Shown: piece by piece, positions 1-7,057 of the stretch
How the letters are laid out: the number at the start of each line of letters is the position of its first letter
Numbering within the stretch: the stretch's first letter is position 1
From: Deltaproteobacteria bacterium
GTDB lineage: Bacteria; Desulfobacterota_B; Binatia; UBA9968
Direction of reading: 5' to 3'
Length of the DNA: 28,902 nt
Assembly (NCBI GenBank): GCA_016193385.1
Contig: JACPSF010000169.1
Coordinates: 1 to 28,902, forward strand
The notes under the pieces: model-generated
Seen by the model: the letters and a program-made list of their open reading frames with translations, nothing else
What the model was told of the DNA's origin: nothing
Database searches by the model: none
Made by a program: the position numbers and the translations under genes

Positions 1-201
1 GGGCGGATTCTCAACCAGACCGTCATGGTCACGCAGAGCCTGGCCTTAAAGGGGGAGCGTGAGGTCGTCGGGATGTGCTTCACCCCGCAGGATGGCAATG
101 CGCTCTTGAGCTGCCTGGCCGCAACGCTCTGGTTCCTCTACCCGGACTCCTATGAAGAGCGCTTGAGCCCGCTGAAGCCTTACTTCTTCCAAGAGATCTA
201 A
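1..201 (+). CDS. C-terminal end of an unidentified protein (partial)
   Basis: Frame 1 is open from the first base to a TAA at 199-201, giving 66 residues with no start inside the window. The segment has ordinary protein composition, including a hydrophobic stretch (LSCLAATLWFLYP) and an acidic or aromatic tail ending PYFFQEI. I do not recognise the family. It converges with the DUF192 gene, whose stop is 24 bp away. It is called coding because it is open throughout, has coding-like composition and ends cleanly before the short convergent gap. The rest of the gene lies outside the window. Confidence 0.6.
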   Translation, partial: GRILNQTVMVTQSLALKGEREVVGMCFTPQDGNALLSCLAATLWFLYPDSYEERLSPLKPYFFQEI

Positions 202-224
202 ACAACGATCCACGGTTGAAGGGT

Positions 225-698
225 TCAAGGGTTTCCCTTCATCCCTTCGAGAGGAACGCCTTCAAAGCGAACCGGATCGCCTGCGCCTATACCCCAACGC
301 CTGGCGAGACCGCCTCTCACTTCCAGCACGTACTGGCTCGGAGCTGAGACCGCGAGAGTTGAGGTGGAGAAAGGGGTGGCCTCGTGAATGATCCCGACAA
401 TTCTCTGGTGGCTGCCGATGAAGATGAGATCCAAAGAAAGAGGGGTATTTTTCATCCAGAATGTTTGGACCGACGGAGCGGAGAAAAGGAAGAGCATCCC
501 CTCGTCCTCCTTGAGATCGCGGCGGTATTGGAGCCCGAGCTCCCTTTTCGCCGGCGAATCGGCGATCTCCACGCTGACTTGGACTTCCCTGCCCTGCTGG
601 GTCGAGATGAAGACGCGGGGTGCAGGCCGGCAGGACATCAGGACTAGAAGCACCAGCATAAACATCGCTCGCAGCCACCTCGATGCTAAACGAGTCAT
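225..698 (-). CDS. DUF192 family lipoprotein
   Basis: The 157-residue product has a basic N-terminus and a hydrophobic stretch ending LVLMSC, a plausible lipobox with Cys23 as the lipidated residue. A DUF192 domain fills the rest. Recognisable family features are the ELGLQYR segment, a GMLFLF strand, the FWMKNTPLSLDLIFI core and the VLEV.GG.A...I..GD ending. The biochemical function of DUF192 is unknown. The family is small, and exported or lipid-anchored members are common. The start at 698 is preceded by AAGGAG at 8-bp spacing. The gene is divergent from the Fe-S oxidoreductase with only about 40-60 bp between starts, so promoters must overlap the coding ends. Confidence 0.85.
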   Translation of the reverse strand: MTRLASRWLRAMFMLVLLVLMSCRPAPRVFISTQQGREVQVSVEIADSPAKRELGLQYRRDLKEDEGMLFLFSAPSVQTFWMKNTPLSLDLIFIGSHQRIVGIIHEATPFSTSTLAVSAPSQYVLEVRGGLARRWGIGAGDPVRFEGVPLEGMKGNP

Positions 699-755
699 CC
701 ATCCTGCTCCTTGAAATTGACGCTATTATGGCATATGGCAGATAAGGTCGCGAAC

Positions 756-2789
756 ATGGTGACTCCTTTTCTTCTCACTGCTTTGATTCTCACCGCGGTC
801 GGAGTTTTTGGCCACACTATCTATCGCCGCTTTTTGCTCCTGCGGGCCGCACGGCCGGAGCTGCGTTTCGATCGGCTCGGCGAGCGACTCCGCGGTGTGT
901 TGGTATATGCCTTCGGACAAAAGAAATTTTTAAGCGGCGAACAGCCTGCCGGTTGGATGCACTTTGTCATTTTTTGGGGATTCATCACCGTCGCGATCCG
1001 TACGGTCACGCTCTTCGGCCAAGGTTACGCTCCCCATTTTTACCTCCCCGGGCTTCATCCGGATGGTCTCGGAGGACCTTACCTCCTGCTGAAAGACATC
1101 GTCGAAGGCGGGGTTATTATCGCCGTGTTGATCGCTCTTTACCGCTGGCTTTTCGCCCATCCCCATCGCCTGTTCGGCTTCGCGCCGGCGGAAAAAAGGC
1201 TCGCCCAGAAGTCTCACTGGGAGGCCCTGGTGATCCTCTTCTTTATCCTCGGTCTGATGATCACCGACTTCCTCTACGACGGGGCCCGCTTCGCCCTCGA
1301 GTCCGATCCTCTGAATCTAAGCGAACGCCATTGGGCTTTTCTCGGCAGCGCAGTCGCTTCTCTCATGCAGGGAACGGAGCAGAAAGCGCTAAAACTCCTC
1401 GGCGACCTCTCGTGGTGGTTGCACATCGTCATCATCCTCATCTTCTTGAACCTCCTGCCGCGCTCGAAGCACTTCCACATTATCACGGCCATTCCCAATG
1501 TTTTTTTCCGCAAATTGGAGCCGGCCGGAGCCTTGAGTTTGATGGACCTGGAAAAGGGAGAAACTTACGGAACCTCCCGGATCGATCAGTTTACCTGGAA
1601 ACAGGTGCTCGACATGTATAGCTGCACGGAGTGCGGGCGCTGCTCCTCCTCGTGCCCGGCTACGGCAAGCGGCAAACCCCTCGCACCACGCCAGCTCCTG
1701 CTGGATCTCAGGGATTACCTCTACGACCGGGAAGAGGAGATCCAGCAAAAAAAGATTCGCGGTCAAGACGGGGGCGAGATCGGTGTCAACATCGTGGGGC
1801 AGGGTCTTATCTCCGACGATGTGCTTTGGGCCTGCACCACCTGCCGCGCCTGCGAGGAGGCCTGCCCGGTCATGATCGAGTACGTGGATAAAATCGTCGA
1901 CATGCGACGCCATTTGGTCCAGGAGGAAACCCGCTTTCCCGGGGAACTCAACCGGACCTTTAGAGGGATGGAGACCAACAGTAACCCCTGGGGCATCGGC
2001 CCGGAGCAGCGGGACGCTTGGGCCAAAGACCTGGATATCCACCGGCTCGGGGAGCATGGCGCCGCGGAATATCTCTACTACGTAGGATGCGCAGGCTCCT
2101 TCGACGAGCGCAGCAAAAAAACTACCCGGGCGTTTGTCAAGATCCTGAAGAAGGCCAACGTTAGTTTCGCCATTCTGGGGAAAGAGGAACTCTGCAACGG
2201 CGAGACCGCACGCCGCCTCGGCAACGAGTACCTGTTTCAGACGATGGCGGCGAGCCTGATCGAGGTCCTTGACCGATACGGGGTAAAAAAAATCCTCACC
2301 AACTGCCCGCACTGCTTCAATACTCTGAAAAACGAGTATCCGCAGTTGGGCGGCAAATACGAGGTGACTCACGCCGCGGAGCTCATCGAGAAACTGCTCC
2401 GGGAGGGGCGCATCACCCTGGAAGGAGAGCCGGCCCGGAGCATCACATACCACGACTCCTGCTACTACGGCCGTTACAATCAGATTTACGATGTCCCCCG
2501 CGAGGTCCTCGGGCGCATTCAGGGAGTCAAGCTCCAGGAGATAAACCCGCACCGCCACGAGGGGATGTGCTGCGGCGCAGGCGGGGGATGGATGTGGATG
2601 GAAGAGCCCAGGGACAAGCGGGTCAACTACCTCAGGGTCCAGCAGGCTCTGGAAACCCATGCGGAAACCATCGCGGTTTCCTGCCCTTATTGCATGATCA
2701 TGATGGAGGACGGCTTGAAAGCCAAGGGGATGGATGAAAAGGTGAAGGCGATGGACGTGATGGAGCTGGTGGAGCGAGCGCTGAAGTGA
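756..2789 (+). CDS. Membrane Fe-S oxidoreductase, ETF:quinone oxidoreductase (EtfD/EMO) type
   Basis: This is a roughly 677-residue fusion protein. The N-terminal 270 residues form a NarI-like membrane domain of about five helices with candidate haem b histidines (GWMHF near residue 69, WWLHIV, and the family-typical SKHFHIITAIPNVFF segment). Two ferredoxin motifs follow, C-x2-C-x2-C-x3-CP at about residues 290-300 and 360-370. Two CCG (HdrD-type) modules close the protein (GCAGSFDERS with NCPHC, and CCGAGGG with SCPYC). Homologues pass electrons from acyl-CoA dehydrogenases via ETF to menaquinone at the cytoplasmic membrane; assigning this role here is inference, since no etfAB is in the window. 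The frame stays open back to a TTG at 711 and has an ATG at 735, but ATG 756 alone has a Shine-Dalgarno (AAGG, 8 bp spacing). Confidence 0.85.
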   Translation: MVTPFLLTALILTAVGVFGHTIYRRFLLLRAARPELRFDRLGERLRGVLVYAFGQKKFLSGEQPAGWMHFVIFWGFITVAIRTVTLFGQGYAPHFYLPGLHPDGLGGPYLLLKDIVEGGVIIAVLIALYRWLFAHPHRLFGFAPAEKRLAQKSHWEALVILFFILGLMITDFLYDGARFALESDPLNLSERHWAFLGSAVASLMQGTEQKALKLLGDLSWWLHIVIILIFLNLLPRSKHFHIITAIPNVFFRKLEPAGALSLMDLEKGETYGTSRIDQFTWKQVLDMYSCTECGRCSSSCPATASGKPLAPRQLLLDLRDYLYDREEEIQQKKIRGQDGGEIGVNIVGQGLISDDVLWACTTCRACEEACPVMIEYVDKIVDMRRHLVQEETRFPGELNRTFRGMETNSNPWGIGPEQRDAWAKDLDIHRLGEHGAAEYLYYVGCAGSFDERSKKTTRAFVKILKKANVSFAILGKEELCNGETARRLGNEYLFQTMAASLIEVLDRYGVKKILTNCPHCFNTLKNEYPQLGGKYEVTHAAELIEKLLREGRITLEGEPARSITYHDSCYYGRYNQIYDVPREVLGRIQGVKLQEINPHRHEGMCCGAGGGWMWMEEPRDKRVNYLRVQQALETHAETIAVSCPYCMIMMEDGLKAKGMDEKVKAMDVMELVERALK

Positions 2790-2905
2790 AATAGGCCGGC
2801 CCGCAGACAGGAAGGATTTTTCTAATCACCTCTGGCCGGTCGATGAAACTAATGATCCGCATCTCTCCCCGACACTTGAGACACGTAAGGGGGTAAGGTA
2901 CGTTC

Positions 2906-3946
2906 CTACATGAAGACCGGACCCTCTCGCACAGGTGGCAGCCTTAGTTTGAGAAGCCGCCGAGCGTTTCCCTCGTAAATCTTTATTTTTTCGTCGGGGG
3001 AGGCCCGCATCTGCTCCATACACCGGATCGTCTCCCGGATGAAACCCGGTCCCTTCTCAGGATCGAACGGCATGTCGGTGCCGAAGAACAGGCGATCGGC
3101 GCCGAAGAACGCTAACCCACATTCCATAGCTGGCAGCGCGCCGAAGAGCGCGGTGTCCCCGTAAAACATCCTGAAGTAGTCGAGCGGCCGCCGTCGTAGG
3201 CGCCCGAGTGCGGCGGCGTCCTGTGCGTCCTCGGTTCGATTTCCGAGCTGATCCAGGCCGAAGCCGGCACGACCCTCAAAAAACGGAAGCATAGCGCCCA
3301 TGTGATGGGTGATGACAATGAGGTCCGGATGCCGGTCGAAGATGCCTGAAAAGACGAGGCGCCCCATTGCGATCGTGGTCTCATAGGGCCACCCGAACAC
3401 CCACCAGAGATCGTAACGGGATCGCTTCTCCATCTGATAGTCGGGAAAATTGGGACTCCGGGTTGGGTGGAGCCAGATCGGGAGATTCAACGCCGCCATT
3501 CTTGCAAAAAGCGGTTGGAATTCAGTCTCATCGAGCGGCCGTCCGTTGACGTTAGAAAAGACCTGGATCCCTGTAGCTCCAAGCCCGCTAATGGCCCGAT
3601 CAATCTCCTTAAAAGCGGCGTCAGGGTTGTTCATTGGCATCGAGGCCACAAAGCCCGGGAAGCGATCCGGATATTTGTCAGCCAGCTCAGCCATCCCATC
3701 GTTGGCCAAGCGCGCCAGGTCGGGTGTCTCCTGCGGCGTGCCGATGGCCTCGATGGGCGGAGAGGCAAGGGTGAGAACCTGAACGTAGTCCTCATAGCGG
3801 TCCATGATTTGGAAGCGTAGATCCAGGTCAGTAAGCACCGGGATCTCCCGGAACCGTTTCTGCATTTCAAAGCCGGCTGCGGGTGTTGAAAGTATTCGCT
3901 CGGCAAATCGCTTCGGATAGATATGGGGGAAAACGTCAATCTTCAC
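2906..3946 (-). CDS. Amidohydrolase family 2 metal-dependent hydrolase/decarboxylase
   Basis: This 346-residue TIM-barrel protein belongs to the Amidohydro_2 group (ACMSD and gamma-resorcylate decarboxylase relatives). Visible elements are the N-terminal strand KIDVFPHIYP, the metal-ligand-like histidines in IWLHPTR and ITHHMGA, and a C-terminal FFGTDMPFDP aspartate. The usual N-terminal HxH appears as HIY, so one ligand is replaced. The frame is open to 4006, but the GTG at 3946 has a strong AGGAG five bases upstream and begins at the conserved strand, so the longer version is unlikely. The likely chemistry is hydrolysis or non-oxidative decarboxylation of an aromatic or unsaturated acid; the substrate is unknown. 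It lies downstream of the IclR regulator on the same strand, a common pairing for catabolic enzymes. Confidence 0.85.
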   Translation of the reverse strand: MKIDVFPHIYPKRFAERILSTPAAGFEMQKRFREIPVLTDLDLRFQIMDRYEDYVQVLTLASPPIEAIGTPQETPDLARLANDGMAELADKYPDRFPGFVASMPMNNPDAAFKEIDRAISGLGATGIQVFSNVNGRPLDETEFQPLFARMAALNLPIWLHPTRSPNFPDYQMEKRSRYDLWWVFGWPYETTIAMGRLVFSGIFDRHPDLIVITHHMGAMLPFFEGRAGFGLDQLGNRTEDAQDAAALGRLRRRPLDYFRMFYGDTALFGALPAMECGLAFFGADRLFFGTDMPFDPEKGPGFIRETIRCMEQMRASPDEKIKIYEGNARRLLKLRLPPVREGPVFM

Positions 3947-4385
3947 GATAGCTCCTATAAAACTCCCGCCTCCCAGCAGAAGTGCTGACACGGCCAAGGG
4001 CGCCACAGAGCCGTTTTTTGCTCAAGATCTTACTTGCCTTCGCCACGTTTTCACCGATCCTTTGCCATTCAAAGTTCATGCATTGTTTCCTGAGAGAAAC
4101 CAGAGCTCCTCCAGCGACAGATTGGCAATTTAAGATTTGCAGTCCAGAGAGGCTGAACCGCGGGATCGCGAAGAAAAGGCCGCCAACCTTCAGCCATCTT
4201 CACACATTGGGCTAAAGAGTAGACGGAGTTTTAGATCCAGTCAACGCTTTTAAATCCGGCAGGCAGGTCAAGATTTTGTAGACCTTAATCCCTTACATCC
4301 ACCCCCACCCATGAGTAAGTGAAGAATCTGAGCCGGAAGGTACCTTATTATGTCCCCGGATTTTCCAGTACGACTAAAGATTCAC
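3947..4385 (-). promoter_or_regulatory. 439-bp gene-free leader upstream of the amidohydrolase, with a weak promoter candidate
   Basis: No convincing gene lies here on either strand. On the minus strand TTGACT (4244-4239) and TACTCT (4221-4216) are separated by 17 bp, which would start transcription near 4210 and leave a leader of about 260 nt before the GTG at 3946. I found no intrinsic terminator behind the IclR gene and could not identify an IclR operator with confidence. The spacing suggests that the amidohydrolase has its own promoter rather than relying only on read-through from the IclR gene. Confidence 0.3.
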
Positions 4386-5165
4386 TCATCCCTGATAGCC
4401 GAGACGCTTCGATAGCTCGCCGCCCCCGCTCAGGACGAGCGGAGCTAGTTTCTTCTCAATCATTTCGCTGGTCAAACGATGGGCTGGACCTGCTACGGCG
4501 AGGCTCCCCACCAAATTTCGGGTATAATCGCGGACCGGCACGGCCACAGAAACCACCTCCTCCATAAACTCGCCGTGATCCACCGCGTAGCCGAGGTCCC
4601 TGATTTCCCTCAACTGATGGAGGATGAGTTCGCGATCGACGATTGTCTGAGCCGTGTAACGGGTCAGATGCTCAGGCAGGCTTTGACTCAACCCCTCCTC
4701 CGAATTAAAAGCCAGGTGAATCTTCCCCGAGGCCGTGCAATGCAGAGGGAGTTGCAACCCGAGGAAAGCCACCACGCGAACAGCGTTTTGTGATTCGACG
4801 AAATCCAGGGGTACAATCGCAGTTCCTTTTTTGATGGCGACAAAAGAGCTTTCATGGCTCGATTGGACTAGTTCATCCAAGACCGCCCGGGCCTGAAGGA
4901 GAAATCCCATTTGCTGCGCGTAGGTTTGACCCAGCTGCAGACACTTTAACCCCAAGCGGTAGTTCTCCGTTGCTTTGTTCTGCTCGATATAGCCGCGCGC
5001 CTCAAGAGTCGCGAGCAGACGGAAGACATTGTTTTTGTGCAGTTTTAACCTTTTGCTCAGCTCCGTCACGCCAATTTCACCCGGTCCGCCGAAAAATTGC
5101 TCCAGGACATCGAGCGCATGTGAAACCGACTGGATGGCGTAATCAGACTTCTCTCTGCGGACCAT
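4386..5165 (-). CDS. IclR family transcriptional regulator
   Basis: The 259-residue protein has an N-terminal winged helix (SVSHALDVLEQF, VTELSKRLKLHKNNVFRLLATLEARGYIE, residues about 13-70) and a C-terminal IclR effector-binding domain. Family motifs include LPLHCTASGKIHLAF and the closing AVDHGEF followed by VSVAVPVRDY. The reading frame extends to 5186, but the ATG at 5165 has AGGAGGG four to five bases upstream and is preferred. IclR proteins usually sense small aromatic or organic acids and control adjacent catabolic or transport genes. Here the gene lies between a DHA2 carrier (91 bp upstream) and an amidohydrolase (downstream), all on one strand, so these are the likely targets. The effector is not known. 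Confidence 0.92.
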   Translation of the reverse strand: MVRREKSDYAIQSVSHALDVLEQFFGGPGEIGVTELSKRLKLHKNNVFRLLATLEARGYIEQNKATENYRLGLKCLQLGQTYAQQMGFLLQARAVLDELVQSSHESSFVAIKKGTAIVPLDFVESQNAVRVVAFLGLQLPLHCTASGKIHLAFNSEEGLSQSLPEHLTRYTAQTIVDRELILHQLREIRDLGYAVDHGEFMEEVVSVAVPVRDYTRNLVGSLAVAGPAHRLTSEMIEKKLAPLVLSGGGELSKRLGYQG

Positions 5166-5256
5166 ATTCCCTCCTGGGAAACGCATCGGCCAAAAAGGCG
5201 TTTTAATCTAACCCACGGCGGACGCGATGTCAATTTCACGGGGAATCCTGGGGGTT

Positions 5257-6819
5257 TTACATCTGAGGCTCCCTGGCCCCCGCCGGCCTAGGGGTGGTAG
5301 CGGGGGTCAGAGCATCCATAAAAAGGCTCGAAATGAAACCGATAAGCATCAGAGCGAACCCGGCCAGAAAGGCGTACCAAATCGAATCGCCGAGCGCGTC
5401 CACAAGTACGGGGAGGAGGCGCTCGGGGATGCCCAAGCGTACGGAAGGCTCCATCAAGTTTTGCGGGTTCGCCAGCCTCTCGAGATCGATTCCGGAGATG
5501 CCCATCCCGGAGCGCACTGAGAGGCCAACGAGTTGGCGGTACATCTCAGTGAACAAGACGCTGCCCATCAGGCTGACGCCGAAGGCTCCTCCAAAAGTCC
5601 GAAAAAGCATGACCGTAGACGTGGCAACTCCGACCCGAAAGATCGGAACCCCGTTCTGAGCTGCCACCAGCGTGGTCACGTTCACCATTCCCATTCCCGC
5701 GCCGACCAAGATACCATCAAGCAAGGCTCCCAGCATTCCGACGCGGGCCCCAAAATTAATGAAGAGACCGTAGCCGAGCGCCATCAGCGCCATGCCGGCG
5801 ACACATACCGCGCGATAGCCAAAACGGTTCATCCCCTGGCCCGCCATGACACTTCCGCCGGTCCAGGCCACGCTCGCGAGAAGGAGCGCTGTTCCCGCCC
5901 CCGAAGCTGTCCCCCCAAGAACGCCCTGAATGTAGAGAGGCAGATAGCTGATCACTCCGAAAACCCCCATAGCGGCGAGCGCGGCGAGCGCGGCCGCCAT
6001 TTTAAACACGTGGAGCCGGAAAAGGTCCGGCGGGATGATCGGCTCTTTGGAGCCTCGCTCGAGAATAAAGAAGACCGCCAAGGTAGCCAGAGCGAAGGCT
6101 GACAAGACGAAGGAGAAAAGGCTGAGCCCATGGCTACCCTTTCCGCCCGGCGCCAGGGCATAGAACAGCAGCAGCAGCCCGAGCAACAGGGAAACCGCCC
6201 CTTTCAGGTCTAACTGAGGTTTCCTGCCACTCGTTCTGGCTTCGCGGAATCCCGCCATGATGAGCGCCGTTGCAACCAGGGTACCCGGCAGATTTACAAA
6301 GAAGATCCAACGCCAGTTCCAATACTGGGTAATGAGGCCTCCGATCAGAGGAGCAAGAACGGAGGAAATACCCCAAACGCCGCTGATCAACCCCTGCATC
6401 TTGGCGCGCTTTTCGCCCGGGAACACGACGCTGATGATGATGAATGAGAGCGCATAGATCGCCCCGCCCCCTATGCCCTGGATAGCGCGAAAGACGATAA
6501 GCTGCCCCATGCTCTGGGCCGCGCCGCACAAGGCCGAGCCGAGCGTGAAAATGGCGATCCCGATGAGCATTAGTCGCCGCCGACCAAAGAGATCCGAGAG
6601 CTTGCCGAAAAGCGGGGTCGCGAGCGCGGAGGTCAGCATATAAATAGAAAACACCCAGCTGTAGAGCTCAAGGTCGCCGAGCCTGGCCACCACCGTCGGC
6701 ATCGCGATGCTCACGACGGTGCCATCGATGGCATAGAGGAAGATCACCAAAATCACACCCGCGGCCGCAACGCCGGTCCTGGACGCTGGCATAGAAGATG
6801 AGGAATCCTGCAAGTTCAT
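5257..6819 (-). CDS. DHA2 family (EmrB/QacA-type) MFS drug efflux transporter
   Basis: This 520-residue membrane protein has the 14-helix architecture of the DHA2 drug:H+ antiporters. Helix 1 carries the family motif AIDGTVVSIAMPTV, motif A is GKLSDLFGRRR after helix 2, helix 4 contains FRAIQGIGGGAIY, and the motif C region reads LAPLIGGLI. Such carriers export amphipathic toxins or organic acids across the inner membrane using proton influx. The ATG at 6819 has no Shine-Dalgarno. A minus-strand promoter at 6858-6829 would start transcription about three bases before it, so the mRNA may be leaderless. The IclR gene follows after 91 bp on the same strand and could be co-transcribed. Confidence 0.9.
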   Translation of the reverse strand: MNLQDSSSSMPASRTGVAAAGVILVIFLYAIDGTVVSIAMPTVVARLGDLELYSWVFSIYMLTSALATPLFGKLSDLFGRRRLMLIGIAIFTLGSALCGAAQSMGQLIVFRAIQGIGGGAIYALSFIIISVVFPGEKRAKMQGLISGVWGISSVLAPLIGGLITQYWNWRWIFFVNLPGTLVATALIMAGFREARTSGRKPQLDLKGAVSLLLGLLLLFYALAPGGKGSHGLSLFSFVLSAFALATLAVFFILERGSKEPIIPPDLFRLHVFKMAAALAALAAMGVFGVISYLPLYIQGVLGGTASGAGTALLLASVAWTGGSVMAGQGMNRFGYRAVCVAGMALMALGYGLFINFGARVGMLGALLDGILVGAGMGMVNVTTLVAAQNGVPIFRVGVATSTVMLFRTFGGAFGVSLMGSVLFTEMYRQLVGLSVRSGMGISGIDLERLANPQNLMEPSVRLGIPERLLPVLVDALGDSIWYAFLAGFALMLIGFISSLFMDALTPATTPRPAGAREPQM

Positions 6820-6828
6820 CTTTAAGGA

Positions 6829-6858
6829 AAACTATCCGACGGCCGGGAATCATGTCAA
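6829..6858 (-). promoter_or_regulatory. Promoter of the DHA2 carrier gene
   Basis: On the minus strand a perfect TTGACA (6858-6853) is followed after 18 bp by TAGTTT (6834-6829). Transcription would start around 6822-6823, only three to four bases before the ATG at 6819, consistent with the absent ribosome-binding site. It stands back to back with the trp promoter, and the two -35 boxes are 11 bp apart. Confidence 0.55.
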
Positions 6859-6869
6859 CCGGCCCGCTC

Positions 6870-6898
6870 TTGACCGATGCCCTTCAATGAGCTAGAAA
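6870..6898 (+). promoter_or_regulatory. trp locus promoter
   Basis: TTGACC (6870-6875), a 17-bp spacer and TAGAAA (6893-6898) form a sigma-70-type promoter on the plus strand. The expected start point, about 6904-6906, falls on the first ATG of the trpL leader peptide, so the transcript would be leaderless. I found no clear TrpR-like operator. Confidence 0.6.
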
Positions 6899-6904
6899 TG
6901 GCCC

Positions 6905-6985
6905 ATGATGAGCTGGCTGGAAACCGATGCGGTGATCCCGCTCTGGGGGTGGCGGCGCTTCAATCGGCGTCTGCTCCGTGGCTAG
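6905..6985 (+). CDS. trpL: trp leader peptide (trpL), predicted leaderless
   Basis: This 26-codon ORF begins ATG ATG (6905, 6908) and ends TAG at 6983-6985. It carries tryptophan codons at residues 4, 14 and 16, the last two forming a Trp-Gly-Trp pair followed by two arginines. Three Trp in 26 residues is strong enrichment. It lies directly between the promoter and an intrinsic terminator before trpE. Its Trp codons are placed so that a stalled ribosome would leave the antiterminator segment (6969-6983) free. No Shine-Dalgarno is needed if transcription starts at the ATG; trpL of rhizobia is a known leaderless parallel. The ORF is too short for ordinary gene finders, and I infer its role from position and codon content. 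Confidence 0.8.
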   Translation: MMSWLETDAVIPLWGWRRFNRRLLRG

Positions 6986-7028
6986 CTCCGGCCGACTTAT
7001 TTTTGACGAGGAAGGGCCATAGGCAGAC
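6969..7028 (+). promoter_or_regulatory. trp antiterminator (2:3 pairing)
   Basis: GTCTGC (6969-6974) is perfectly complementary to GCAGAC (7023-7028), and GTGGCT (6978-6983) pairs with GGCCAT (7015-7020) with two G-U pairs. The two helices are separated by a small internal loop. The downstream arm overlaps the 5' arm of the terminator hairpin, so the two structures are mutually exclusive. The upstream arm covers the end of trpL, so a ribosome that reaches the trpL stop would block it. A ribosome stalled on the Trp codons at 6944-6952 would not. Confidence 0.7.
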
Positions 7029-7052
7029 TGACCTGTGGCCCTTTTTGTTTTT
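7012..7052 (+). terminator. trp attenuator (intrinsic terminator)
   Basis: GGGCCATAGG (7014-7023) pairs with CCTGTGGCCC (7032-7041), ten pairs with one G-U, around an 8-nt loop. Two A-T pairs extend the base (7012-7013 with 7042-7043). The tract TTTTTGTTTTT follows at 7042-7052. It stands between trpL and the trpE start only six bases downstream, and the antiterminator pairing excludes it. Confidence 0.85.
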
Positions 7053-7057
7053 CCGCG

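Noticed and set aside
1389..2660. Open frame of 423 codons on the minus strand
   Set aside because: It lies wholly inside the Fe-S oxidoreductase gene. Its protein is rich in the mirror residues expected from antisense of GC-rich codons and has no recognisable domain.
6898..7020. Perfect complementarity of ATGGCCC (6898-6904) with GGGCCAT (7014-7020)
   Set aside because: The upstream copy lies in and just behind the -10 box, before the predicted transcription start, so it would not be in the RNA. It is probably chance.
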